The notes beneath the pieces were generated by a model that had not been told where the DNA came from, searched no databases, and was given only the letters and a program-made list of their open reading frames with translations. This document shows, piece by piece, positions 8,253 through 17,224 of a stretch of DNA of 64,000 bases (the first letter of the stretch is position 1; every line of letters begins with the position of its first letter). Position numbers and translations under genes: made by a program. Source of the DNA: JAAXGX01 sp965221595 (GTDB lineage Bacteria > Acidobacteriota > Vicinamibacteria > Vicinamibacterales > UBA8438); contig OZ244900.1 in NCBI GenBank assembly GCA_965221595.1, positions 3,224,001 to 3,288,000 of the forward strand, read 5' to 3'.

Positions 8253-8686
8253 TCTGGAATGACCCTTTCTACAGAGTTTCCCCTTACATCACTCCTCGCT
8301 GCAAGGACGATCCTACCGCATTCCCTGTGGCCTGGTGCATCACTTCCCAAGGCAGGCGATCGCCCATCCGGACCCTCTCGGGTCAGTCGGCGCCGAGTCC
8401 ACTGCGGTCGTCAACACGCGGGTGCGCGCGGCAAGGCCGAAGGCTGGCGGCCCGCGTCTAGCCGAGACAGCGGCAGGCGTTGTTCTTTTTCTTGTCCTCC
8501 CCGCATTTTCTGCTTGACAGCCTTCTGCAATGCTCGCCGCCGCGCAGTCGAAGCCGCGTCAGACACCCCCCTCCGAGCGCCCTGGCGGCGCGCTGGCAGC
8601 CGTTCGCCGTCCGCGGAGGGCGCGACGCTGCCGCAGCGCCCGATCGGCCGCCCTGAGGCCGTACAAGCGGTTCAGAAAGTGGGGCT
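8253..8686. other. Intergenic stretch between vapBC and the HNH gene
   Basis: No supportable gene. It should hold the leftward vapBC promoter. A pyrimidine-rich tract runs at about 8480-8513 followed by TTGACA at 8514-8519, but no -10 box lies at the right spacing after it. The rightward -10-like box of the HNH gene follows at 8687. Confidence 0.6.
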
Positions 8687-8698
8687 TACAATGAAATC
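8687..8698 (+). promoter_or_regulatory. Candidate -10 box directly before the HNH gene start
   Basis: TACAAT ends 6 nt before the ATG and no Shine-Dalgarno sequence lies between, which is the geometry of a leaderless transcript. No good -35 hexamer is seen at 16-18 nt. Similar geometry occurs at other genes of this window. Confidence 0.5.
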
Positions 8699-10693
8699 AT
8701 GCCTGCTGCTACCAGCCCCGTTCCCGTCCCGTCGTACCCCCCGCCGGTCCCGGTTGCCGTCGCGTCTGCCGCGGCCGGGCCACTTCCTGCGCCCGCGCAG
8801 GAAACCGAGCCGAGCAACGAAGTCCTCGGCAACCGCATCGCCGAGGCTGCCGCCTGCATCCAGGCTGCCACCTACGAGCTGCTCGTCCTCATCCGCCAGT
8901 TCGACGAACGCGCCGGCTGGGACGGCTTCGCCTCCTGCGCCCACTGGCTGAGCTGGCGCATCGGACTCGCACCCGGACCGGCCCGGGAACACGTCCGCGT
9001 GGCGCGCGCCCTCGCCGACCTGCCGCTCCTGAGCGCCGCCATGCAGCACGGCCAGGTCTCCTACTCGAAGGTCCGAGCCGTCACCCGCGTGTCCACCCCC
9101 GAGACCGAGCAGGACCTGCTCGACCTCGCCCTCGCAGGCACCGCAGCCCACGTCGAGCAGGTCGTCCGCTCCTGGCGGCGCGTGGACCGCGCAGCCGAGG
9201 CAGCAGACGACCGCCAGCGGCACGACTCGCGCGCCCTCGACACCTGGGTGGACGACGACGGCATGGTCGTGGTCCGCGGCCGGCTGACGCCCGAGGTGGG
9301 CGCCGTGCTGCGGCGGGCGCTCGACGCCGCCCTGGACGCGGCGCCGAGCTCGGTGGATGCGGACGGGGCCGCCGCGGACACGGCGGACGGCATGGCGCCG
9401 AGCGTCTCGCAGCGGCGGGCCGACGCGCTGGGCACCGTGGCCGAGTGCGCGCTGGCCGGCGGCCTCGACAAGGGCACGGCCGGCGACCGCTACCAGGTGG
9501 TCGTCCACGTGGACGCCGACACCTTGGCGGGCGATACCCCCGCGGATGCAGACGACGGCCGCGAAGCAGCCGTGACCTCGCCGCGGCTGAGCGACGGCAC
9601 CGGCGACGCCGGCACCAGGGCAGGCGACGAACCCGATACTCGGACGTCATCGTGTCCGCGCGAAGGCACCGGCAATGCGGGCACCAGGGCGGGCGACGAA
9701 CCGGACGCCCGGACGCCGCCGCGCCTGGGCGGCCGCACCGATGACCGGAACGAGGCCGCGATGACCACGGACGGCCCCGCGACTCGGGCACCGTACGTTC
9801 CCGCGGGAACGTACGGGCGGTGCAACGCGGGTGCGGACGAGACAGCGGACGAAGCTATGGACGCGGCGGCGGACGAGACGGCCCCGGCCGTGACTGCGCA
9901 ACGCCCCGTCCCGCTGCGCTCCGACGCGGCGACGACGGCGATGCCCGCGGCCAGCCCCACGGCACTACGCGTGAGCAGGGCGGGGACAGCGTCGGCCGTC
10001 ACGCAACCCCCCAACCCGCCGTGCGCCGACGCGCCGCAGCCGGCGACGGCGAAGCCCACGACCCATCACGCCATACGATGCGCGGGCGTGCCGGCGACAG
10101 AGCGGCCGGCCGCCATTCCTGCTGCCCCGACCCGCGGCCAGTCCGCACTCGACGAGGCCGGCGGCATCCGCGTCTCCGCCGAGACGGCCCGGCGGCTGGC
10201 CTGCGACGCCGCCAAGGTCACGATGCACCACGGGCCGGCCGGCGAGGTACTGAACGTCGGCCGCCGGACGCGCACCCTCTCGCCCGCGCTGCGGCGCGCG
10301 CTGGCCGCCCGCGACCGGCACTGCCGCTTCCCCGGGTGCACCGCCACTCGCTGCGATGGTCACCACATCCGCCACTGGGCGCGCGGCGGGGCAACGGCGC
10401 TCGACAACCTCGTGCTTCTCTGCCGGCGGCACCATCGCGCCGTGCACGAGGAAGGCTTCCGGGTCACGCTCGGCGACGACGGCGAGGCGCACTTCTTCCG
10501 GCCGGACGGCGAGCCGCTGCCGGAGGCGCCCGCGTCGCCGACCGTGACCGGCGCACCGCTGGCACCGATGACAGCGCAGCTCGGGCGTGCGGGCATCCGG
10601 CTCGGCCCGCACACGGCGACACCGGCCTGGCGGGGGGAGCGGCTCGACGTCGACTGGGCCGTCAGTGTGCTCTGGCGTCGGCGGGGAGAGTAG
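8699..10693 (+). CDS. DUF222 / HNH endonuclease-domain protein
   Basis: The 664-residue protein begins with a Pro/Ala-rich tail and then a helical DUF222 (13E12-repeat type) domain, about residues 38-250 (AACIQAATYELLVLIRQFDE, WLSWRIGLAPGPAREHVRVA). A low-complexity Asp/Thr/Ala-rich linker of about 200 residues follows. The C-terminal HNH domain (about 520-600) has zinc-type cysteines in CRFPGC, the catalytic-type pair GHHIRHWARGG, and NLVLLCRRHHRAVHEEGF. Such proteins are numerous in Actinobacteria and some Acidobacteriota, often at mobile or variable sites; the nuclease function is inferred from the motif. The linker carries a 69-bp near-repeat and a perfect 26-bp palindrome, suggesting insertion of small repeats into coding DNA. 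Confidence 0.85.
   Translation: MPAATSPVPVPSYPPPVPVAVASAAAGPLPAPAQETEPSNEVLGNRIAEAAACIQAATYELLVLIRQFDERAGWDGFASCAHWLSWRIGLAPGPAREHVRVARALADLPLLSAAMQHGQVSYSKVRAVTRVSTPETEQDLLDLALAGTAAHVEQVVRSWRRVDRAAEAADDRQRHDSRALDTWVDDDGMVVVRGRLTPEVGAVLRRALDAALDAAPSSVDADGAAADTADGMAPSVSQRRADALGTVAECALAGGLDKGTAGDRYQVVVHVDADTLAGDTPADADDGREAAVTSPRLSDGTGDAGTRAGDEPDTRTSSCPREGTGNAGTRAGDEPDARTPPRLGGRTDDRNEAAMTTDGPATRAPYVPAGTYGRCNAGADETADEAMDAAADETAPAVTAQRPVPLRSDAATTAMPAASPTALRVSRAGTASAVTQPPNPPCADAPQPATAKPTTHHAIRCAGVPATERPAAIPAAPTRGQSALDEAGGIRVSAETARRLACDAAKVTMHHGPAGEVLNVGRRTRTLSPALRRALAARDRHCRFPGCTATRCDGHHIRHWARGGATALDNLVLLCRRHHRAVHEEGFRVTLGDDGEAHFFRPDGEPLPEAPASPTVTGAPLAPMTAQLGRAGIRLGPHTATPAWRGERLDVDWAVSVLWRRRGE
9594..9731 (+). 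repeat. 69-bp imperfect tandem repeat in the HNH gene linker
   Basis: Two adjacent 23-codon units encode GTGDAGTRAGDEPDTRT and GTGNAGTRAGDEPDART. The shared core is highly similar at the DNA level. It lies in the disordered linker, so copy number could vary without breaking either domain. Confidence 0.7.
9791..9816. repeat. Perfect 26-bp palindrome inside the HNH gene
   Basis: CCGTACGTTCCCG is followed immediately by its exact reverse complement CGGGAACGTACGG with no loop. It encodes part of APYVPAGTYGR in frame, between the DUF222 and HNH domains. Confidence 0.85.
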
Positions 10694-10877
10694 CAGGCAC
10701 GCGTGCCGGGGCAGAGCAGCGTCACCGGCGGTCCTCCCTGGCGTAGCGAGGCTCTCGTCGAGACGATGTCGCTGCGCGCCTCGATGTCCAAGGGTTGCAG
10801 CGATCACCATGCGCGACCGATATAGCGGACAGGGAGTCGGCCCAGCCGCGGGACCTGACCGCCCGCGGGATACGCCG

Positions 10878-10885
10878 AAGGAGGT
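10878..10885 (+). promoter_or_regulatory. Strong ribosome-binding site of the cas operon
   Basis: AAGGAGGT, nearly the full anti-16S complement, ends 9 nt before the csb1 ATG and fixes that start. The downstream cas genes lack such sites and rely on overlapping stop/start codons, so this is the main translational entry point of the operon. Confidence 0.75.
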
Positions 10886-10894
10886 GCGGACCAC

Positions 10895-12091
10895 ATGCAC
10901 GGCAAGATCACTCTCGAAGCGCTTCTGAAGGGCTGCGCCGACGACGCATTCGACGACGGGATCCGGATCGACGCGGAGCTCGTGCCGCTCGCAGGCCCCG
11001 GCGGCCTGGTCAAGCCCGCGGTCTACGAGGGCGGGGCTTACCAGCACGATCGCCGTTGGGCGACGCCGGACGACAAGGAACCCACACAGGTTCTCGTGAT
11101 CGACAACGTACCCTCGCAGGCAAACCGCCTGGAGGACGCCCTGCGCCGGCATCGCGATTCGATAGCGCTCCCCGAACTCGTCCTGGACCTATCGGCACTG
11201 GGTCGCCTGCCCGCGCATCTTCCCAGGCAGCTGTCGAGCCTCCAGTTCCCGCATCGCAACGCCGATGCGTATCTTCGAGATGCTCGGCTCGACGGCCAGG
11301 ATTTCCTCAAGACGACACTGGGGCAGGACATCTTCGGCGCCACCGCGCAAACGTGCGGACCGCTGATGGCATGGTTTCCACAGGCGTTGCTGTACGGGTT
11401 CTGGCAGTCCCACCTGGGCAAGAAGCGGTCCAACAGCAAGCACGCGCGCGCCTGGGTGTCGGAGATCATCGGCTGGCAACCGGCATCTACGGAAACCCGA
11501 GTCCTCGGGTTGAAGGGCGACGCCTTGAACCTCAACACTGACGAGGTCGTGACGTCCAACCCGGACGACCGTACGAAGTGGGACGTCGGCAAAGGTGGCA
11601 AGGTCGCCGGAGGCAAGAGCGACAAGCTCTCCGAGATGGGGCACGGCCAAGTGCCCTTCATGGGGAGCGAGGCGACGGCGGCCGCCGTCTCATTCGCGCG
11701 AGTGACGCAACGGGCAACCGTCTCATTCGCCCAGCTCCGCCGCGTCAGTCTCGGCACCAATAAACCGCAGGCGGACGCGGCGGCGCGCGCCCTGCTCGTG
11801 GCGCTCGGACTGCACGCGCACCAGCTCGCCTTCGGACACGGCTTCGCGTTGCGTTCGGGCGCGGAGCTGCGGCCCCATGCGACGACGGTGACGTGGCTCG
11901 GCAGCGAGCGCGACGAGGTGCGCGATCTCGGCGATGGGGAAGCGACGCGCAGCCTGGTGGCGTCCGCGCGAACACACGCCGGCTCGGTCGGCGTACCGCT
12001 CGATGGCTGGGGTGAATCCCCGCAGGTGCTCACGCCCAAGCCCAACCTGGAGGCGGCCATCCGCTCGACGTGGCCGGATCTGGACAACTGA
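10895..12091 (+). CDS. csb1: Type I-G (I-U) Cascade backbone protein Csb1/Cas7
   Basis: The 398-residue protein matches the GSU0053-type Cas7 family: VKPAVYEGGAYQ, VLVIDNVPSQANRLEDALRR, LPELVLDLSAL, SSLQFPHRNADAYLRD and ARAWVSEIIGWQP. Cas7 subunits polymerise along the crRNA and form the interference-complex backbone. It is the first gene of an eight-part locus and has a strong AAGGAGGT site. A central Lys/Gly-rich region (DVGKGGKVAGGKSDKLSEMG) is basic and probably faces RNA. Its stop overlaps the start of csb2 by one base (TGATG). Upstream 200 nt hold no gene. Confidence 0.9.
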   Translation: MHGKITLEALLKGCADDAFDDGIRIDAELVPLAGPGGLVKPAVYEGGAYQHDRRWATPDDKEPTQVLVIDNVPSQANRLEDALRRHRDSIALPELVLDLSALGRLPAHLPRQLSSLQFPHRNADAYLRDARLDGQDFLKTTLGQDIFGATAQTCGPLMAWFPQALLYGFWQSHLGKKRSNSKHARAWVSEIIGWQPASTETRVLGLKGDALNLNTDEVVTSNPDDRTKWDVGKGGKVAGGKSDKLSEMGHGQVPFMGSEATAAAVSFARVTQRATVSFAQLRRVSLGTNKPQADAAARALLVALGLHAHQLAFGHGFALRSGAELRPHATTVTWLGSERDEVRDLGDGEATRSLVASARTHAGSVGVPLDGWGESPQVLTPKPNLEAAIRSTWPDLDN

Positions 12092-13512
12092 TGCTGGCGA
12101 TCTCTGTGGAACTGCTGCACGGCACGTTTCGCGGCGACCGGGACGGCACGGCCAACACCGGACGTCTGAACCGTGGCGAGTGGCCTCCCTCGCCCGGGCG
12201 CTTGTTCGCGGCGCTGGTGGCGGCGGACGGCACGCGAGACAGGTGCCGGGTGACCGACGGGGCGGAGCTGGCATGGTTCGAGCGGTTGCCGCCGCCCGTC
12301 ATTCACGCCGACGCTCGGCCCTGCCATCAACCGCTCGAGCCGCGCTACGTCGTCCAGCACAAGGGCAGCGCGGACAAGAGCGCCCACCAGGAGTACGTCG
12401 GCCGCAAAGGTGTGCTCAACCGGTCCGGAGCGCGGGTCGCGCCGCGGGATCCCCGAGTCGTTTACGCGTGGCACGCGGAGTCGCCGCCGCTGGAGATTCT
12501 CGATGCGCTCCGGCGCCGCGCCGCGCGGGTCGGCTACCTCGGTGCCTCCGACTCGCCCGTCCGCGTGCGCGTCGCGACCCGCGTGGCCGCGACGCCTCGC
12601 GACACTTTCACACCTGACGGTCGAGGCGGCGTGGTGATGGACGTTGCCAAGCCGGGCCGACTGCAGGTGCTCGATCGGTTGTACGACGAGTGGTGCGCGC
12701 GCGGCGCCTCCGTGAGTCGGTTGCAGTTTCCTGCCCTGCAGCACGGCGAGCTGTACCGCTCGCCGGGGTCGGCCGAGCTGGTCGACAGCGGGGAAGTGGT
12801 GGCGTGGCTGCGCCTCGGCGACGCGGTCTCGGGGCGGCGTCTCTCAGCGGTTACGGCGTTGTTCAAGGAGGCCGTCCTCAGCCGGCACCAGAGCATCCAC
12901 GGCGACCCGCCGTCGATCCTGCATGGGCACGGGTTCAGCGGCAGCGGCTACGAGATCGCGCGCTACCTCGCCCTGCCGGACGTCGGCTACCGGTGGTCGC
13001 GGGGACGAATTCATGGCCTAGCCTTGTGGCTGCCGCCGGGGTGCGACCGCAGCGCGCGCCTGCAGGCCCGTGATGCGGCGTTCGCCATCCGGCGGCTCAC
13101 GGGTCGAGGGGTCGACGTAGCCGTCGCCCCGCGGGACGACGAGGAAAGGCCGTTCGCAGCCCATCCCGACCGTTGGCTTCGCCGCTCTCGCGGTTGGGTC
13201 ACGGCGTTCCCAGCCATCCACGAACGCCGGCGCACGCTCGACCTGCCGGAAGTGGCGCGCTGGTGCCGTCACGCGGGACTGTCCGAGCCGATTGCGTTTC
13301 GCACCGCGCGGACGCCGCTGGCCCCGGGGGCGGTCGACCTGGCCCCCGTGGAGGTGAACCGGCCGGGACGGCCGGCGCGGTCCTACTCACATGTCGAACT
13401 CCGGTTTGCGGAAGCCGTGGCGGGACCGGTCGTGATTGGTTCCGGGCGACAGCGCGGTTTCGGCCTGTGCGTACCGGTGGATGAAGTCAGCGGCGGAGCG
13501 CGACCTGAATGA
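12091..13512 (+). CDS. csb2: Type I-G Cas5-Cas6 fusion protein Csb2
   Basis: The 473-residue RAMP protein of the GSU0054 type: an N-terminal Cas5-like part (MLAISVELLHGTFRG, GEWPPSPGRLFAALVAAD) and a C-terminal Cas6-like part ending in HVELRFAEAVAGPVVIGSG and RQRGFGLC, the Gly-rich loop of Cas6 enzymes. In I-G systems this single protein is expected both to bind the crRNA 5' handle and to cut pre-crRNA at the repeat hairpin, which explains why no separate cas6 exists here. ATG at 12091 overlaps the csb1 stop; 4 nt of its own end overlap cas3. Confidence 0.88.
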   Translation: MLAISVELLHGTFRGDRDGTANTGRLNRGEWPPSPGRLFAALVAADGTRDRCRVTDGAELAWFERLPPPVIHADARPCHQPLEPRYVVQHKGSADKSAHQEYVGRKGVLNRSGARVAPRDPRVVYAWHAESPPLEILDALRRRAARVGYLGASDSPVRVRVATRVAATPRDTFTPDGRGGVVMDVAKPGRLQVLDRLYDEWCARGASVSRLQFPALQHGELYRSPGSAELVDSGEVVAWLRLGDAVSGRRLSAVTALFKEAVLSRHQSIHGDPPSILHGHGFSGSGYEIARYLALPDVGYRWSRGRIHGLALWLPPGCDRSARLQARDAAFAIRRLTGRGVDVAVAPRDDEERPFAAHPDRWLRRSRGWVTAFPAIHERRRTLDLPEVARWCRHAGLSEPIAFRTARTPLAPGAVDLAPVEVNRPGRPARSYSHVELRFAEAVAGPVVIGSGRQRGFGLCVPVDEVSGGARPE

Positions 13513-16328
13513 CGGGGAATCGACCCAGAGGGCCTGCGTCGGTGCCGATGCCCACCTTCGCGGAGTTCTACCGGGCGTTGAACTCCGAGCCTGGCGAGCG
13601 GCGCAATCCCTTTCCCTGGCAGAAGCGGCTGGCCGAACGGGTCGTCGCGACCGAACAGTGGCCGCCGGAGGTCGGCGTGCCTACGGGGCTGGGCAAGACC
13701 GCCTGTCTGGACATCGCGGTGTGGTGGCTGGCATCGCAGGCGGACCGGGCGCCAGCGGAGCGCACGGCGCCGACCCGCATCTGGTGGGTGGTCAACCGAC
13801 GCATCCTGGTGGACTCCACGGCTGAACATGCCGAGCGGATTGCGCGTGCCCTCGCCGATCCCGAGGCGGCCGGCTTGGCGGATCATGATCGGGACGTCGT
13901 CGCACGCGTCGCCCAGCGCCTCGGTTCACTGTCGGCGGAGCCTCGCGAGTGCCCCCTCGAGGTTATCCGGCTGCGCGGCGGAGTCGCCTCGCGGACACCG
14001 GCGGATCCGTCACGACCGGCCGTCCTGCTGTGCACGCTGCCTATGTACGGCTCCCGACTGCTGTTTCGCGGCTATGGTTCGAGACAGCGCCTGAGGGTGG
14101 TCGATGCCGCGATGGCCGGCACTGACAGCCTGGTCCTGCTGGATGAGGCTCACTTGGCCCCCCATCTGAAGACACTGCTGCCGGCGCTGGCCGATTGCTC
14201 GCCCGATGCCCAGGTCCTAATCGCCGAAGCCCGGTCGAAGTCCCGGATCGTAGCGCTAACCGCTACCGGCGATGCCTCGGGCGGTCAACGGTTCGACCTC
14301 GATGACGAGGACCACGCGCACCCGGTCGTCCGCGAGCGACTCGACGCTGCTAAACCCCTGGCGCTAAGGATGGAGACCGGCGACAGCGCGAAGCGCTTGG
14401 CGGAAGCGGCGCTCGATCTCCTCCGACACGCACCGGGGCCGGCGACGTGCGTAGTATTCACCAACACTCCGAAGACCGCGCGGGAGACCTTCGGCCGCCT
14501 GCGCAGACAGATGGCGGACGCTGATGTCTTGCTCCTGACCGGGCTTATGCGCGAACGGGAGGCGGAGCGGGTGCGCGAGTGCATCCTCGACCGGGACGAC
14601 GGCATGGCCGCGAGTCGACCCACGCAGCTCAGCCGCTCACGCCATCTGGTGGTGGTCGCGACGCAGACGCTGGAGGTCGGGGCGGACATCGACGCGGAAT
14701 ACCTGGTCACGGAGGCGTGCGGCGTCCGCGCGCTCACGCAGCGGCTGGGCAGACTGAATCGACTCGGACGGCACGCGCACGCCCGCGGCGTCTATGTTCA
14801 TCTGCAGTCCCCCAAGCTCAAGCGGGCACGTGCGGACACCGGCCCTGATGCCTGGCCGGTCTACGGCACCGAGCCTGCGGCGGTGCTCGAGAGAATCCAG
14901 GCGGCTGCCGACGCCGACGGAACGGTGAGCGTCTCCCCCCAGCGGGTGGCCGGGGTCCTGGGACCGCCGCAGGACCTCGCCGGCCGCGCGCCGGAGGTTC
15001 TGCCGGGGATTCTGTGGGAGTGGACGAAGACGACCACGCCGCCGCCGGGCGAAGCCCCCGTGGACCCGTACTTCAGCGGGATTGCCGGACCGCAGTACTC
15101 GGTATCGCTGATCTGGCGGGTCCATGTGCCGGCCGACGGGGAGCGGCTGTGGCCCCGCGCTACGGACCGCGAGGCGGTCGACGTGTCGATCGGTGAAGCT
15201 CGTGAGGTACTGGGCGAAGACCAAGACCTCCGGCGACTCGCCGCCGACGGCGTGACGGTGGAGGCGACGTCGGGTGCAGAGCTGCGGCCGGGTGACCAAC
15301 TCGTACTGCGAGCCGACCGCGGCCTCCTGGATGTGTTCGGCTGGAATCCGGACGCCTCCGACCCCGTTATGGACGTCTCCCTCGCCGCGCGGGGATTGCC
15401 GCTCGACGGGAAGGCCATCGAGCGCCTGTGCGGCATTATGGTCGGCGGACTCATCCGGACCGCGTTGGGGATCGCCGACGACTCCGAGGACATCGACGCG
15501 GCAGCGCGGGCGGAAGCGGCCGAGGAGATCCTCAGTACGGTCAGGGCGGCGGCGACGCCACCTGGTTGGGATCCGGCAGAATGGTCCGATTTCACCACCG
15601 CCTTGAACCCGCAGATCGTGGAGCCCCGCCGCGAAGTACCCCGCTTGCGGGTGAGCGAGCCGGATCCCGAACCGGTCAGCAGCGACCTGGACGAGACCTC
15701 GCTCGGACCCGACGCCGTCGAGCTGGAACGGCACGGGCAGGCGGTGGCGGGACGGGCGCGGGCTGTCGCCGACTGCATCGGGCTGGGCGCCGCTCTCGCT
15801 GACGTGGTGGAGCAGGCCGGCCGGCTTCACGACATCGGCAAGGCCGAGCGGCGCTTCCAGCGGTGGCTCGATCCCGAAGCGAGGCAAGGCGTGCTCGTGG
15901 CGAAGTCCGACGCGCCCCGCCACCGCTGGGAGGCGATGCGTGTCGCAGCCGGCTGGCCACGCGGCGGACGTCACGAGGACCTGTCGGCTCGACTCGTACG
16001 CGCGTGGCTGCAGCAGAACCCCGATTGGGGGGATGCCGTTCAGCGTGACCTGCTGCTCCACCTGGTAATCAGCCATCACGGGCAGGGCCGTCCGCTTGTG
16101 GCCCCGGTCTCAGACGGCACGCTCGACGCCGTGTCCGCCGTGGTGGCCGGCACGTCCGTCACGGCGCCGGCCGACCTCGGCATCGTCGACTGGGAGCAGC
16201 CGGCCCGCTTCAGACGGCTCAGCGACCGCTTCGGACCGTGGGGGCTGGCCCTGCTCGAGGCAATTGTGATCCGCTCGGATCACGCGGTTTCCGCCGGCGT
16301 GAACGTGTCGCCGGCAGCGCAGACATGA
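13509..16328 (+). CDS. cas3: Cas3 helicase-nuclease with C-terminal HD domain
   Basis: The 939-residue product is an SF2 helicase: Walker A VPTGLGKT (Lys63), DEAH-type box LLDEAHLAP (Asp212-His215), SAT-like ALTAT, motif V TQTLEVGADID and motif VI QRLGRLNRLGR (from Gln411). The HD nuclease is C-terminal, as known for I-U/I-G: RLHDIGKAERRF (His774, Asp775) and LVISHHGQGRP (His856, His857). Cas3 unwinds and degrades target DNA once the Cascade complex has bound it. It starts in ATGA overlap with csb2 and its own stop overlaps csb3, so all interference subunits are translationally coupled. All catalytic residues are present, so it looks functional. Confidence 0.93.
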   Translation: MTGNRPRGPASVPMPTFAEFYRALNSEPGERRNPFPWQKRLAERVVATEQWPPEVGVPTGLGKTACLDIAVWWLASQADRAPAERTAPTRIWWVVNRRILVDSTAEHAERIARALADPEAAGLADHDRDVVARVAQRLGSLSAEPRECPLEVIRLRGGVASRTPADPSRPAVLLCTLPMYGSRLLFRGYGSRQRLRVVDAAMAGTDSLVLLDEAHLAPHLKTLLPALADCSPDAQVLIAEARSKSRIVALTATGDASGGQRFDLDDEDHAHPVVRERLDAAKPLALRMETGDSAKRLAEAALDLLRHAPGPATCVVFTNTPKTARETFGRLRRQMADADVLLLTGLMREREAERVRECILDRDDGMAASRPTQLSRSRHLVVVATQTLEVGADIDAEYLVTEACGVRALTQRLGRLNRLGRHAHARGVYVHLQSPKLKRARADTGPDAWPVYGTEPAAVLERIQAAADADGTVSVSPQRVAGVLGPPQDLAGRAPEVLPGILWEWTKTTTPPPGEAPVDPYFSGIAGPQYSVSLIWRVHVPADGERLWPRATDREAVDVSIGEAREVLGEDQDLRRLAADGVTVEATSGAELRPGDQLVLRADRGLLDVFGWNPDASDPVMDVSLAARGLPLDGKAIERLCGIMVGGLIRTALGIADDSEDIDAAARAEAAEEILSTVRAAATPPGWDPAEWSDFTTALNPQIVEPRREVPRLRVSEPDPEPVSSDLDETSLGPDAVELERHGQAVAGRARAVADCIGLGAALADVVEQAGRLHDIGKAERRFQRWLDPEARQGVLVAKSDAPRHRWEAMRVAAGWPRGGRHEDLSARLVRAWLQQNPDWGDAVQRDLLLHLVISHHGQGRPLVAPVSDGTLDAVSAVVAGTSVTAPADLGIVDWEQPARFRRLSDRFGPWGLALLEAIVIRSDHAVSAGVNVSPAAQT

Positions 16329-17224
16329 CTGAGAGGACTTGCCCAGGGTTGCCCGGCGCTTGGGTCAACGGTTGGCTTGCGGCGGTGGGGGCGACGGTCC
16401 TCGATGCCCGGATCCGCTTGCACTGGACGAGAGACGGCGCGCCCGTGGCGGTGCTTTCGGCGTCGGATGTCGATCCGGTCGCCGCCCTCGTCGAGTCATG
16501 GCCGGACGCGGCGCTGCTGCCCGGCCTGCCGATTGCCGAGCGCTGGAACGATGCCGGCGAGCTCCCACGCAAGGTGTCGGTCGAGGCGTTCGCCGCGCGA
16601 GCACGAGCTGCGCGCGGTGACCCGTACTGCTGGACGTTGTCGTCGACGATGACCGACCTCTGTGTAGACGAACAAGGCGAGGTCGCGCATGCGCCTTTCG
16701 ATCCCGCCGGCCCCGGGACAATCAAGTGGTTGCATCACCGGCTGGTGAAGGTCCACCGACACGTAGGCCCCGCCGCCGAGTGGATCCCGGACTCACTGGC
16801 AGGGCGCCTACCGCGCGTGAACGACAACGGATTGGGGTTCGATCAGACCAGACTCGGGTCGCAGGCCGACGCGGCGTCGATCTGGATCGATCCCGTCGTC
16901 GAGGTGCTCGCGTTCTTCGGCCTTGCCATCTTACCCGTACGGGGCGCCGGGACCGACCGTCGGCTGGACCGCTTCGGCGAAGTGAGAGAGCGGCAGAAAG
17001 GTTGGGACAAGGACCGCGGAAGTCGCGATCCGCAACGCTTCCAGTGGCCGGCCTGGAGCCAGCCGCTCGATAGCCACGGCATAGATGCGCTCCTCGATAC
17101 TTGGAACCCCGCGAAGAGAAACACGTGGACGCCAGTAGGCATCCACGCGGGATGGCGCACCATCCGCTTCCAGCCCAGAGGCTCGGCGGACACGACCAGA
17201 GCCTTCGGAACGGAGCGGCTGTGA
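16325..17224 (+). CDS. csb3: Csb3-type subunit of the I-G interference complex
   Basis: The 299-residue protein has no catalytic motif I recognise. It sits between cas3 and cas4 in ATGA overlap with cas3, the position of Csb3 (Balac_1303 type, named from memory) in csb1-csb2-cas3-csb3 loci of bifidobacteria. Visible segments include AWVNGWLAAVGATVLDARIR near the start, GLGFDQTRLGS, VEVLAFFGLAILPVRG and RFQWPAWSQPLD. The much longer Csx17/Cas8u2 subunit of other I-G loci is absent, so Csb3 may take the large-subunit role (PAM reading or Cas3 recruitment); that is inference. Family assignment rests mainly on context. Confidence 0.7.
   Translation: MTERTCPGLPGAWVNGWLAAVGATVLDARIRLHWTRDGAPVAVLSASDVDPVAALVESWPDAALLPGLPIAERWNDAGELPRKVSVEAFAARARAARGDPYCWTLSSTMTDLCVDEQGEVAHAPFDPAGPGTIKWLHHRLVKVHRHVGPAAEWIPDSLAGRLPRVNDNGLGFDQTRLGSQADAASIWIDPVVEVLAFFGLAILPVRGAGTDRRLDRFGEVRERQKGWDKDRGSRDPQRFQWPAWSQPLDSHGIDALLDTWNPAKRNTWTPVGIHAGWRTIRFQPRGSADTTRAFGTERL

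Noticed and set aside
8335..8517. 60-codon frame between vapBC and the HNH gene
   Set aside because: Mixed composition, no ribosome-binding site and no domain; best left as intergenic.
8514..8519. TTGACA as a -35 box upstream of the HNH gene
   Set aside because: No -10 hexamer at 16-18 nt and the gene starts 180 nt further on.
10795..10826. TTGCAG and TATAGC as promoter of the cas operon
   Set aside because: The spacing is 20 bp, too long for a normal promoter; the true promoter was not found.
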